A DNA stretch of 64,000 nt, taken from assembly GCA_000697665.1 (NCBI GenBank), contig KL197752.1, positions 191,605 through 255,604 of the forward strand, given 5' to 3'. The notes under the pieces were generated by a model. The model was not told where the DNA came from and searched no databases. It saw only the letters and a list, made by a program, of their open reading frames with translations. The DNA comes from Jaapia argillacea MUCL 33604 (taxonomy: Eukaryota > Basidiomycota > Agaricomycetes > Jaapiales > Jaapiaceae). Position 1 is the stretch's first letter, and every line of letters starts with the position of its first letter. Below are positions 23,151-34,946 of the stretch, piece by piece. The position numbers were made by a program, and so were the translations under genes.

Positions 23151-24739
23151 TTGAATCCAGACCCGGATCTCCCTTGTTACGGAATCTTCCACGTAGTTGG
23201 ACTAGAAGACAATCTAGACCGCACGTGGGACTTCAATACAGGAGCAGACGAACACATCTGCCCCACATCTCCTTGTCCAAATAGATATACCTGTCAAGGG
23301 GAAAGCGACGACGAACCTAACGAGGAAGCAGAAAGATCGGTCACACCGCTAGCCCAGTTCATAGGAGCAAGAGCAGGACATCGTCGACCACCATCTGTTG
23401 ACTTAGATTCATCGCCTGAAATCCCTACAACGGGACCACAAGGAATACCCTCACCTATCACACCCCCCACACCTATCCGAATCCCATTACCCCAAACACC
23501 TCTCCGTCCACCAATCACTCAGCTAACACCCATCATGACCGCCGTACAAATGACCGATGCCCAATTTAACCAACTTCTCGACACCTTACGAGGTTCCAAT
23601 GCAAAAGTGGAGAAAATTGCGGCACCCGGACATTATGACGGGGACAAAAAGGAATACGATGATTGGCGCGATAACGTCACCGCCTACATCGACGCCAACA
23701 CCAGAGCATACGGAACCGACAAGGCCAAGTTCCTATACGTCACCTCCCTACTCCGCGGAGAAGCATCGACATGGAGGAAACACATTCGAATCCAGTGGAC
23801 ACAACACGAAGGACTCTTGGCGGCGGAAAAAGCCAAAACACCGCCCAATGCCAATGAAGTCGCGCGCCTCGAACAAGTCCTAACGTGGGACCAATTTCTT
23901 GGTGTCCTTGACGAACGATTCGGAGAAGTGAATAGAGAAGAGAAGGCTCGCCTTCGAATGTTGGAGACCAAGCAAGGCAACAAACCACCGACGAATACCT
24001 CACCGACTATAATCGCTTCGTTCTAGAAGCCAAACTCAAACTTCCAGACACATTCCATATCGACAACTTTAAACGGAATGTAAACGTTGAGATCATCAGG
24101 AAGATAGAGACAGGAATCACAAAACCACCAACTAGTTTTGTGGATTACGGTGCATGGATAATCCGGATTGACGAAGCGACGCGGCAGTTCAACGCGCAGC
24201 ATCGACAAAACCAACTCTCGGCCCAAGCACGTCCTTTCGTCCCTCGTCCCCAAACGGTATTCGTACAACGCAGCCAACCTCCTCGACAATTCACCCAACA
24301 GTATCATCCACCACCTGGACCCCCACCATCACAATCTGGATCCGGCCAGAATACGCAAAATCGGAGAACAGGCATGGGCATAACGTTCGGAGGCAGTGGC
24401 CAGCCAATGGACTTAAGTCGCGCACGTGCCTCAGCAGTTTGCTATAACTGTCAACAAAAAGGCCACTTCGCACGGGATTGCCCGCAACCCAAACGTCCCA
24501 TTGTGGAACGTTCCAGGGAAATGTTCGTGCAGTATACCCCAGAGGAACTTGCGGAAATCCGCAACCTTCTGGACGCCCTAAACCAAAAAACAAGTGTTGA
24601 GGAAATGGACTACGAAAACGCGCAAAAACAGGAACAGATGGACCAAGTAGCTACGGAGTATGTAGATGAAGAGGACGATCCCAATTCTCTCCTGGACGAT
24701 CCTTCTGTTATTCCTCAGTCTTTTTACCCCAGTCGATAG
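23151..24739 (+). CDS. Gag polyprotein (capsid and CCHC nucleocapsid), frame broken near 23985
   Basis: The first part, 23151-24026, includes a capsid-like region (GHYDGDKKEYDDWRDNVTAY, then FLYVTSLLRGEASTWRKHI) typical of Ty3-type Gag. Around 23985 the reading shifts by one base: the continuing capsid sequence (EYLTDYNRFVLEAKLKLP) lies in the frame that runs to 24739. That second part has the zinc knuckle CYNCQQKGHFARDC (C-x2-C-x4-H-x4-C), an arginine/proline-rich linker, and an acidic end with a TAG stop. The one-base shift is most simply an indel in this copy. The frame then overlaps the pol frame by a -1 step at the TAG. Confidence 0.8.
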
Positions 24740-27700
24740 TTAACGATGCCGATTATCGACAGAACATTCTTTCTTCAGGTTCTAGATATTCACCATTAAA
24801 TTATACTGACGCATTCGATACGGACTGTACCATAGAAGTAGACACTGGTACCACGGTGAATCTAATCCCTGACTCTCCCACAGGTATCGGACTCGATAAA
24901 GCTTCACTAAAACAACTACGCACCCAAACTGCTGAGCAATTTTGGACTTCCATGAAGGAGCGTAGTCAAAAAGATCAACTTGCTATGCTTCGATGATGGA
25001 CTCCCAGAGCTAGACGCTCGGAAGTCGCATCACCACAGATTATTAAGGAATTGATGTCCTCATCTGATCCTGTGGAAGCGGTGGCCGAGTTGCAGGAACC
25101 ACGTAAATATTGTTGGATTCGTAAAACCACCAAGAACCAAGGGTTCGAGTTGGACGTTGACGTACGGATCAAAAACCTTCAGACTCAGGAAGTCTATTCT
25201 GAGAAGGCCCTGATTGATTCGGGCTGTACTTTCTCAGCAATCGACGCCAAGTACGTCGATAAGCTCAGACTCGACACCATTGAGTTTGCCAGGCCTGCGG
25301 CCGTTTATAATACCAATGGCACACGTAATTCTACTTCCATTACTCGCTATTGCCAGGTCGAGTTGGAAATGTTTGGACACACGGAATTGATTTCTCTGTG
25401 TGTAACGACGCTGGCGCGTCATAATATCTTCATCGGTTATGATTGGCTTACCAAGCACAATCCGGATATCAACTGGATTGATAACACACTCGTTTTCAAC
25501 CGCTGTCCTTCGGCTTGTGGGATGGTTCCAGCTCTTCTTCGCTGGGCGGACGTTGGCCACAGTCTGGGACTGGATTTGGTCGATTTCCCTGACGACGACG
25601 GTAGTGATCTGGAATCTCACCTTAAGAGGGGAGATAGAGTCTTTGTTACTCATTTTCGACCCAATCTTGCAAGAGCTACCGGCACGTTGTCGACACAATT
25701 GGCTATCGATGCAGAAGCAAAACGTGAAAAGAAACATTGGAAGGAGATAGTATCTCCGCAATTTCACGATTTTGTGGACGTCTTCACTAAGGAGGATTTC
25801 GAAAATACCCCCGACTCGCGGATCTGGGATCATGCCATAGAACTCAAGGCAGGTTCCAAACCCACGGACTGCAAACTATACCCACTGTCGCCAAGCAAAC
25901 AAAAGGAACTTGATGAATTCCTAGAGGAAAACCTGAAAACTGGATGTATCAGACCCTCGAAATCACCCATGGCTTCACCTTTCTTCTTTGTTAAGAAGAA
26001 AGATGGACGATTAAGACCGGTACAGGATTACCGAAAACTTAACGAGATGACGATCAAGAATCGTTATCCACTTCCACTCATTGGAGAATTGTTCGATAAA
26101 CTAAAAGACACCAAATACTTCACGAAATTAGATGTTCGCTGGGGATACAACAACATCCGCATCAAGGAAGGAGACGAATGGAAGGCAGCCTTCAGGACAA
26201 ACCGAGGATTGTTCGAACCTCTGGTTATGTTCTTCGGGTTAACCAATTCCCCTGCCACGTTTCAGACCATGATGAACGAAATCTTCCGTGAACTAATCAA
26301 CGAAGGACACGTCATCGTCTATATGGATGATATATTAATATTCACCAAAACCCAGGAGGAGAATCGCCGGATCACCAGACGGGTTCTGGAGATTCTTCGG
26401 CAACATAAATTATACCTCAAACCAGAAAAATGCGAATTCGAGAAAGAAACCGTGGAATACCTAGGACATATTATATCCGCAGGACAAATCTCTCTCGATC
26501 CAGTCAAAGTTCAAGGAGTACTCGGATGGCCTTTGCCGAAGTCCAAACGAGATGTCCAGTCCTTCCTCGGATTTTGCAATTTCTATCGACGTTTCATCAA
26601 GGGGTTTAGTGAGATCACACGACCCTTGAACGATCTCACCGGTAAAACCGACTTCCGTTGGACGGATGATCAACAACAAGCTTTCGAGAAGCTCAAAGCC
26701 GCGATCACATCTACGCCCGTCCTTCATCATCCAACTAATACCGACAAATATCGTGTGGAAACGGATGCTTCCAACTACGCTGTAGGAGCCGTGCTCTCAC
26801 AACATCAAAAAGGAAAATGGGTTCCGATCGCTTTTATGTCCAAATCTATGAATGACGCCAAACGAAATTACGAAATTTACGACAAAGAAATGCTCGCGAT
26901 AATGAAAGCTCTCAGGGAATGGCGCCACTATCTTCTCGGCGCAGAACAAGAGTTCGAAGTTCTCACCGATCATCAAAACCTTACGTATTTCCGATCACCG
27001 CAGAAACTCAACCAAAGGCAAGCACGTTGGTACACGGAATTGGCCGAATACCATTTTACTCTTCAGCACAAAGGCGGCAAGGAAAACACTAAAGCCGACT
27101 TGTTATCTCGTCGCATTGATCACGACAATGGAAGAGAAGATGATAACAAAGACATCACCATGCTAAAACTGCACTGGTTCCAACATTGGATGAGATCTAA
27201 CGAGATCGTATTCGAAGGAAGTGACACTGCCATCCTGGGGATGATAAAACATGCTAGAAGAAAAACAGATAAATCGGTGGAAATTGCTCTTCAAACAAAG
27301 AAGCCAGGCTTCGAAGAGCATGACGGAATAATAGAATGGAAAGATAGAATTTACGTACCAAAAGACCCTACGATTCGCAAAGAAATCATTCGACATCATC
27401 ACGACGTACCTGAAGCAGGACATCCTGGCACCGCCAAAACACATCAGTTGATCACACGAGACTATTGGTGGCCCACGATTCATTACGATGTCAAAAAATA
27501 TGTCGAAGGATGTGTTGACTGTCAACGCGCGAAGCCTCGTCAAGGTGCTACACACGCTCCCTTACACCCAAACCAAATACCGGATTCACCTGGAGAAATA
27601 ATCGGGATTGATATTATTGGTCCATTACCCACTTCCAAAGGTTGTGACGCTCTTCTCATCATCACCGATCACCTAGCCAAAAACATACGACTTCTTCCCA

Positions 27701-28485
27701 TCACCACTGAACTATCCGCGCCAGGAGTAGCTCGACTCTTTCGTGACAGATGGTGGTGCGAATTCGGATATCCCCGAAAAGTCGTTAGTGATCGAGGAAC
27801 GCAATTCGTGTCGAACTTCATGAAGGAACTTCACAGTCTCATGGGGATTAGCATGAATCCATCCACCGCCTATCATCCACAAACAAATGGACAAACCGAA
27901 CGCGCAAATCAAGAGGTCGAACTTTACCTCCGTATCTTCGTTAACCACCTGCAGGATGATTGGTACGATTGGATCTCCCAGGCTGAATTCGCATATAACA
28001 ATAAACCTCACTTCACTACGGGATACTCTCCTTTCTATCTATTATACAGCCGACACCCCTGGACCGGAATCAACTATTGCCGAAAGGCAAACAACGAGTC
28101 AGTACAAGACTTCCACGATCGTATGCGTCGAACTTGGGACGACGCTAAAGCCGCAATGGCTAAGGCGCAAGAACAAATGAAACTGTATTACGATCGAAAG
28201 AAGTCTGACTCGTATCAATTCAAGATTGGTGACATGGTCTGGTTGGAAGCTACGAATATTATGACGGATCGTCCAATGAAGAAGTTGGACGATAAACGAT
28301 ACGGCCCTTTTAAAATCATAAAACAACATGGATCCGCTTACGAACTCGCTCTTCCTGCCGAGTGGAAGAAACGACGCATCCACCCTGTCTTTAACGAAGC
28401 CTACTTCCGTCCTTACAAAAAAAGGCGAATTCAAAAACCAGAAACAACCTCCACCTCCGCCTACTATCGTCCACAACGGTTCTGA
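24739..28485 (+). CDS. Pol polyprotein: protease, reverse transcriptase, RNase H, integrase
   Basis: The frame is open from the gag stop to TGA at 24994-24996 and then uninterrupted from 24997 to 28485. The long part holds protease (IDSGCTFSAID, with D-S-G), reverse transcriptase (the catalytic pair in VIVYMDDILIF near 26320), RNase H (VETDASNYAVGAVL), and integrase with the HHCC finger (GHPGTAKTHQL ... CVDCQRAK). The D,D-35-E core includes GIDIIGPLP and VSDRGTQFVSNF. A GPY/F-type module (KRYGPFKIIKQHGSAYEL) follows. The TGA at 24994 could be a deaminated CGA. The original product should be fused to the chromodomain just downstream, but a shift in an A-run ends this frame early. Confidence 0.92.
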
Positions 28486-28738
28486 GCAAGAAATCGAAGC
28501 TCTCACTCAATACCGCGAACACAATGGTAGTATTCAATATATGGTAAAGTGGAGAGGTCAACCTTCTGGTGATAATCAGTGGATGGATTGGAAGTTCGTA
28601 AAAGAGCAAAGGGAGGATCTAATGAAGAAGTTCCATCAGGAACATCCGGCGTACAGACCACCTGAACGACTGATACTGCGTTCTCTGCAGGTTCGGATGT
28701 TGCCTGTTGACGTTTTGGACCTTAACGACAATCCATGA
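28414..28738 (+). CDS. Integrase C-terminal chromodomain, out of frame with pol
   Basis: After the A7 run at about 28417-28423 the chromodomain continues in another frame, ending at 28738. The hallmark is EALTQYREHNGSIQYMVKW followed by W-MDW and a C-terminal helix (KEQREDLMKKF). Chromodomains of this type guide integration to heterochromatin marks. Removing one A from the run would fuse it to pol; the alternative is programmed slippage at the run. Confidence 0.8.
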
Positions 28739-28751
28739 GGACATGGACCTT

Positions 28752-28761
28752 GAGAGGGGGG
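28752..28761 (+). other. Polypurine tract
   Basis: GAGAGGGGGG, three bases before the 3' LTR. This is the usual plus-strand primer position. Confidence 0.75.
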
Positions 28762-28764
28762 TAA

Positions 28765-29058
28765 TGTCACGTTCTTTTTACTTTTGATCACCTGACCTGT
28801 AGAACATTTGTTAGTATTCCGACCAGTAGCATTAAGATCTCGGTATGACGCCTTATGGTACCACAGACTATTCTTAGGGTAGCCATGTAGTATATAAGCT
28901 TGTACCATCTTAATGCAAACCCCAGTCTTGAGCTGGTCTATTCCAAACCAGCCACTCTTGTGTGTCATCGGTCGACCTCATTACTCCTTGATTGCTACTC
29001 GCACTCTTCATCCAGCACTGCTGCCAGTCACATCCCTGGTTGTTGTTTGTTGCTGACA
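28765..29058 (+). repeat. 3' LTR
   Basis: 294 bp, same ends as the 5' LTR. The three differences (near 28808, 28864 and 29017) are all C-to-T or G-to-A relative to CpG in the 5' copy. Confidence 0.97.
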
Positions 29059-30136
29059 ACCGTCCTCGTTGGTTTGGGATTTTCCGAACAGGTGGATACT
29101 GTCAGCATATCGTCTTACGACGATTTGCCCAACACAGTCAGTTTTGCTGATTATTTGGTGTACTTGTCATTCCTGACTTACGATTATTTCTTTAGACAAC
29201 CGGGACATCTCTACATCCACAACCCCTGCTAGTTGCAGCAGCGCATCACCCTACCGTCCTGCGTAAACTCACTTCCTCAGTACTCCTCAAGTCAAAAGCA
29301 AAGGCGGGATTGAACAGCAAGGAAGATATGGTTGTGGACCCTGTAATCGAGGTTTCTTCGCTATTAACGGACAGTGTAGACACGGAGAAGAGGACGAAGA
29401 AAGCACTCGAAGAAGCGTTCTCAAGAGCCGAAAACACCAGAACTCGACTGAATGGCCAATTACAGGAAATCTGTTCCAGGCGCTTGGAAGTGGCTTCGAA
29501 CACGAATATGCTCGACTTGTGGGTGGATTCGACGAGAGCAGGAGGCAATGGATGCTCTGGCTTGGATTTGAAGGTAGGGTATTCACCCACTCTTTGGTGT
29601 CTCTGACGCTCACATCCCGTTTAACAGACGAAGACCACCTCCGATTGGCTGCCTTCCCTCAAGACCAACATAGATTTTCCAGCAGGAACTTCTCAAGTTA
29701 TCGAGAAGAGGGTTGAGGAGATTCGATCCTCAATGTTACCAGCATACCCTCCACCACCTCAAAGAGGAAGCGAATCTGTAGACCTCACATCTTTCTTACC
29801 AGCATCCCAACATTGGCTATCGCCCACGCAAAATCCTAGTCTACAACATTCCTACTTGACGTCGACACCGTCAATGTCCGTTAAATCACCATCTGTAATA
29901 ATGGACGACAACAGGAAGAAATCAAGGGTTCGTCTTGCTTTAATCAAACTCAAGGCAACAGGAATCGACATTCCCCAAGATGCCTTGGACGAAGAAGTCG
30001 AGAATGTGTGTTGTATCTTCCCACTAGCTGTGTTCTGATGACCTGAGAGAAGATCGTTAAGGCGGCTCTGGACGAATCGCGGTCGTTTCAAGATGGGTTT
30101 AATCCCGGCCCAGCCGCGAAGTCTGCGCTCGACTAG

Positions 30137-31154
30137 AAGCCAGGATTTTCGAGACCAGGCATCTTAATAACCCTTGGCTTAACCTCGAACTTTGGGCATC
30201 TGCAGCAAGCCCAGAGGATCACAAGAGAGACTTTTGAAGGGAATGAGTACGTCACTTCTGTTGTCTCTTTACGCGCCGGATGAATGGATGTTGGCTATGA
30301 GTAGCGTCAACCTGTTCAGTTGTTTCTCTTCCCAGCTGGTTCCTCAAGGCATACGTTACAGTGTGTTGCTTTCGCGGAAGGGTATTTGGCTTGCTTCGAA
30401 ATTCCTGCATATAGTAACTCTCTCACGAAACCTCACGTGGCTTCTCCCAATATGGTTTTTTTTGCTGATCAATCAGGTTTTTCACGAAAACGAGTATGCA
30501 GTTTCATATGCCACACACTGTAGAATCCAAGATCCATGGAGCGCGGATCTAGTTCAAGTGGAGCCAGATCCCATGTTGGGAGACAACTCCGTCCTATACT
30601 GGAATCCATCATCTCCTGCTTGTCGTCTCCGCTAGAACCCGACGCCCCTATCAGTATTCAGCCGCTTTGGCATCTGGGTTTCCCTCGGAGTGACATCCCC
30701 ATGGGTCTGAACACCCAGTTGGTTCTCCCCGCGGCTATTGGACATCCGACTCCGCTACGTCATTTGAAAGAAGACCGTAGCTAATTCGGTGCAAGGTTAA
30801 TAAACTCTGAATGTTAATCACGTCCCATGCGGAAGGCTTTGCTGGTGCGTTTGTCTGAACACTACTCGTGAACTGTTATTGGGGAGAGCGGCGAAGTATA
30901 ACTCGAGTCTCATGTCGAAGCCGCTGGTTGTCCCATAAGAGAGGATGATTCGCTGGCATTAAGTGGACGAAGTCCGTAGGTCCTGTTATTCGGCAACGCT
31001 AAACCTTTGCGCCACCTTTTACTTTAGTTCCGTTGATTTTACTTCAGTTTGTCTGAGTTCTTAGCTCCAGTGACGACGGCGTCGCACTTTGTGGAGCCCC
31101 AATTTTATAGGATTTATAAAATGCAACCGACATGCATCATTCCCTCCATCTCAA
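30137..31154. other. Stretch between HAUS6-like and F-box genes
   Basis: Plus-strand frames 30192-30635 and 30536-30784 overlap in different frames. Fragments such as HCRIQDPWSADLVQVEPDP look protein-like, and the sequence may be a decayed gene or 3' UTR. Nothing here can be assigned. Confidence 0.35.
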
Positions 31155-32693
31155 ATGGCGAGCCATCGGAGAATCTCCTTACATTCTGTGCAGCAGTTGA
31201 ACGCATTGTCCATCCTCCATTTGCCCTCCGAAACCCTCTTGGACATATTGAGGTTTGTATCAATCCGCGACCTTTTCAATTGCCGAACCGTACGTTATAT
31301 AACTCCTGATTGAAAGGTATTATCCGTATCAACTTACCTGGTAGACGTGCAAAACATTTCATACCATCACAGACGACCGTCAGTTGTGGTACTCAGTCTT
31401 GAGTGCAACGCTTTCGGTGCCGATTCGCCACATACATGCTGTTGCCGATGCTTTGACGTCGGCGGAGCTGCGGCGCCGGGCCCTAAGGGCTTCTATGATG
31501 AAGGACGGATGGCGAAGAGAACAGGCGACTCCTCTTTGTGTCCAAACTTATCCTTGGAATACTCGTGTGCAGGACATCAGGCTCGTTCCTGGTGGAGAAT
31601 GGATGGTGTGTCTCTTGGACGATGGAACCCTTCAGTTATACAAAGTTGGACAAAATGTTCCGGCGTTCGTCGTCCCCTTCGCTTTGGACATACGGGGATA
31701 TACCAAAAATTCAATCTTCATCTCCGAGTCCGAATTCCAGCTGCTATTGCACTGTAACGTGAAGTGAATGCTCTGAGCTCACAATCCTGGCATGACGCTG
31801 ACTTACATGCAGACTCTACATTTACCAAGTCAACATTCATCATCAGCCTTCGCTACGACTCCTCTCTGTCCTAGTCGCAGATGATTTAGCGGGTGTCTCT
31901 GCGCTAAGAAATGCAACTATCGGAGGTAACCTCCTTGGCGTGGATTGCTATCATGACGGAGGCGACTTGATCTACATGAAGACCCTCAGAGCGGCTCCTG
32001 ACGGTGGGGGGTATAGTCATGTCGGTATGATCCACGTGAGTTTTTGTCTCCCTCGTTCTACTTCCTCTAACTCTTGTCCAGGATTCCAGGGATTGCGTGT
32101 TGCATTTACTTTCACCGACGAGGATTCTCTCTTGCAACACGCGTGGGATGTCAGTGTTCAAAATCCCTCCGATGCGAACAACCGCCCAGATCAACCAGAT
32201 CGTGACGGCAGACCGGGTCTGGCACTCCTCGTTCTCTATCGTGCAGCCAGGAACACTCCAAAGCAGTCCGGGGCTGTGGAATCGCCCAGATGGCCAGCAC
32301 GACGGACCCCTCGTATTGCTCGGTCCTGGCGTCTTGCATATAATAGTCCCATCCCTAGAGGTCGACAACTACGAAGTTCGAACATTCCCAATGCCCCAGA
32401 TCTTATCTTCGCACATCGAAGTTGGCGTTCTTCATGCGCTATGTCCCCAGCGCGAGCCGAGACACGGTTTAATATTCCGAATGTGCACGTTCCCGAAAAT
32501 CTTGAAAGGCGATGGCGTCGTGGAGCCCTTGGAATTGCACCCTGATCACGTTGTAGTCGGCTCCTTCGTTGTGAATGAGTTCGCGCCCCTGCATGCGTTA
32601 TCATGTAGCTTTGACGAATGGACTGGACGCGTCTGTCTGCTGCTTCAGGACCCGAACGGACGCAGACGTGTAGCCATCGTGGATGTCCTATAA
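31155..32693 (+). CDS. F-box protein with a beta-propeller-like C-terminal region
   Basis: Exons 31155..31289, 31345..31763, 31813..32035 and 32082..32693 (introns 55, 49 and 46 bp); 462 aa. The F-box spans about residues 15-55 and crosses the first intron: LSILHLPSETLLDILRFVS, then IRDLFNCRT, TCKTFHTITDDRQLWYSVL. The rest is made of beta-rich segments of the kind found in basidiomycete F-box families (IRLVPGGEWMVCLLDDGTLQ, ALSCSFDEWTGRVCLLLQD). The expected role is a substrate adaptor of an SCF ubiquitin ligase; the substrate is unknown. It converges on the mS29 gene with 123 bp between stops. Confidence 0.8.
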
Positions 32694-32816
32694 GGAGGCG
32701 ACTTTCCGGTCGCAGTTTGGACGCTTGATAGACGGTGGGGATTTTGAAGGATTGTTGCAAATCGCCTCTACTATGCAAGCCCTGTATCATATTGTCAAAT
32801 CTCAATAGGTACATTC

Positions 32817-34741
32817 CTACGACGCCAGCGAAGCGAGAAGGCCTTTCCAAACAAACTGTCGGGCATTCCCACTTGACTCGGCATATTTCGACATGAATGC
32901 ATCATCGTTGGGTACTGTTGGGAAACCCTTCGTTCAGGAGCGGACCATCTAGGAACGGTGAATGTCACTTACATCCTACAAACGCCCCGTCCTTCATCCA
33001 AATTTCGAACAGCGCCGCAGCTTCTTGGACACTCATTTGATCGGGAACTGGGAGTGCTTGTAGCCCTCGTGAATACCACTGCAATATGGACGACCGCTTC
33101 ACATAGGGACCAGAAGATCGGTCATGGGGGATGGCAAGTGCCTCGCGAAGTTCGAGTGGGAGTTGGAAATCTGTGCTACACGTAGACAGAGCACCGAACA
33201 CGGCCCCTCGGGCCTGGGGAGAGAGGAGAAGGAAGTTAGGAAAGAGGAAACGAAGCGCCGAATAACTTACAAATGTCTTGCTACCACTAGCATAATCCAA
33301 GAGTAGTCGGGGTACCGAAAGATGGTACGACTTGATATGTGCATAGTGTGGGTCTCGGTACCTGCTCTGACAGTACAGCGCCTGGAAGTCGTCAATGGCT
33401 AGTAGAACTGGGTAGCTGTAATAGGCCAAAATGATCATTCCATCGGAAACAGCAAGGCATTTAGGTATTACATACGCTTCTTGCTTGCCAAGCTGCTCCA
33501 ATAGGGCAGATAAAACCGTTGGGGCAACACTTTGCTCTCTCAGCCCGGCGGCAATAAGGTCGGTCAGGGGAGTGCCAACAGGGATTGGAGCCCGCCGTTC
33601 TAAAGGTACCTCCGTTATCGTCTTGAGTGACTGCAGTTTATCCTGGTTCACGCTAAGGAATCTTTGGAGAGTCTGGAAGGAAAAGGCGGGCTGAAGGTAG
33701 GTTTGGGTGCGCAAATCATAGGTATACGAGGAAGTCGAGTTGACGAGATTGATACCTGAAAGAAATCAACACCTGAAGAGAGCTGCAAAGAAACATATCT
33801 CACCTCGCGGAACGTATAACACGATCCAGTCCCGGGACGCGCAGTATTCCACGGATTGGAGTAAAGCAAAACTCTTCCCGCATCCGGGAGAACCGGCTAA
33901 TGGCCAATGGGTGAGCTATACAAATAACAAGAAAGCCGATGGTGCACTCACTGAAGACAACTCGAGTTTCGAAACTGGATTTCTGACTAGCCTCATCCAA
34001 CTTATCAACTGCCTTCACGGTTACATCGCGAACGACGGAGCAAGGTTTTGACAAGATGCGGAACTGAGGAGCCATCAGCATCATAAAACTTCAGCGTTCG
34101 GAAAGACTCACTTCCAACAGCATACTCTTCGGTAACCCAAACTTCAATGCGGCATCGTTTTTGCTCATAACAAATTGCATAGCAGTTCCAATGGAGTGGG
34201 TTGTCAGATGCTCCTGAGGCGTCAATGGATTGAGATGAGAAGGTAGGTCAGAGGTGAGGGCGGCCTTACGGGACGATACAAAGGCAACTTCAACTCGTTC
34301 AAAGGGTCGGTTTTGAAGAGGGAATGGTGCAGCGAGGCCGCTGGCAAGGGCAAGAAGGCCTGTGGGGAGATTGAAAGGTGAGGTGTCAATATGGCACGTT
34401 CACACTCTCGACGTGAGTTGACAGGAAGAGAAACTCACTCCAAGTTTCTTCTCCCTCTTCACGGGCACACCATCAGGACCCTGACCTTTGCCCTTTCCCT
34501 TGAAGCCTTGCCCTGGTTAAGCGTAGAAGAGTCTGAATCAAAGAGTATACGGGGTTCCAAGTGAAACTCCCTCACTCGCCACGACATCTCCCTTTCCTCG
34601 CGCTGGAGCTGCATAGTGTCGCCTCTGGGTGAGGGTGACTGGAAGGGTCGACGTGTTGGTTGAAAGGAATGAAGACGATTTGGAAAGAACAACATAGGGC
34701 GCCCGAGAGCCCGCCAGTGTCAGTGTGGTCAAGGGAGACAT
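32817..34741 (-). CDS. RSM23: Mitochondrial ribosomal small-subunit GTPase mS29 (DAP3/Rsm23)
   Basis: Nine exons on the complement: 34576..34741, 34439..34512, 34270..34359, 34112..34213, 33952..34063, 33804..33896, 33271..33755, 32973..33213 and 32817..32914; 486 aa. The start has a Ser/Thr/Arg-rich presequence ending near TQRRHYAAPARGKG, typical for mitochondrial import. The P-loop reads VVFTGSPGCGKSFALLQ (about residues 179-195). DAP3 blocks follow: PVLLAIDDFQALYCQSRYRD with its Walker B-like acidic pair, and the C-terminal SKYAESSGNARQFVWKGLL. It is a structural GTP-binding protein of the mitoribosome small subunit. The splice junctions restore the P-loop and the C-terminal block exactly. 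Confidence 0.92.
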
Positions 34742-34946
34742 CGCTGGTGACAGACCCGGCGGCGGGTCAGCTCAGGTCAATAATTTTGAGTTGAAAATCG
34801 GAGGAACGAGAGTATCTCAAAATGGTAATCCCGACGCGACCGTGACTGCGTGATCGTATTTGTGACCCGCCATTCGATGCTTACCACCCAGGAGTTGGGC
34901 ACAATACATTTCCCATTATTCTACCAGAAATTTCCTAATACATAAG

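Larger units (their letters stand above)
21044..29058 (+). mobile_element. Ty3/Gypsy chromovirus LTR retrotransposon, Tf1-like self-priming layout, 8015 bp
   Basis: Two 294-bp LTRs (21044-21337 and 28765-29058) start TGTCA and end TGACA, differ at 3 positions, and are flanked by the same 5-bp duplication. Inside lie gag with a CCHC knuckle, then protease, reverse transcriptase, RNase H, integrase and a terminal chromodomain, which is the chromovirus order. A TATA box, a predicted RNA start and an 11-nt self-complementary primer site can all be placed. The plus strand of the element matches the direction of the host gene. Coding frames are interrupted at several points: TAG at 22642, a shift near 23985, TGA at 24994, and a shift at the A-run near 28418. 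This copy may therefore be non-autonomous despite its near-identical LTRs. Confidence 0.96.
20009..30136 (+). pseudogene. HAUS6: HAUS augmin-like complex subunit 6 gene, disrupted by an LTR retrotransposon
   Basis: Host exons: 20009..20227, 20284..20513, 20567..20651, 20702..20827, 20889..21043 joined to 29064..29136 (one copy of the duplication used), 29196..29573, 29628..30005 and 30053..30136. Without the insert these total 576 codons with no stop. The N-terminal half resembles the HAUS6 N-terminal domain: YDRNLFNSTSHGL, QDVCYFLVEFIEGG, ILPSYPCLQPSDTTAFR, AWWWKDVIVRKSLLEECSG, RFERLALALSTHAV. Downstream are helical segments such as KALEEAFSRAENTRTRLNGQ. Augmin recruits gamma-tubulin to spindle microtubules. 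The insert lies in exon 5, inside the codon pair Thr-Val. Exon 2 could instead start at 20269. With the element present, translation should stop inside it, giving at most about the first 270 residues plus element sequence. Confidence 0.65.
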
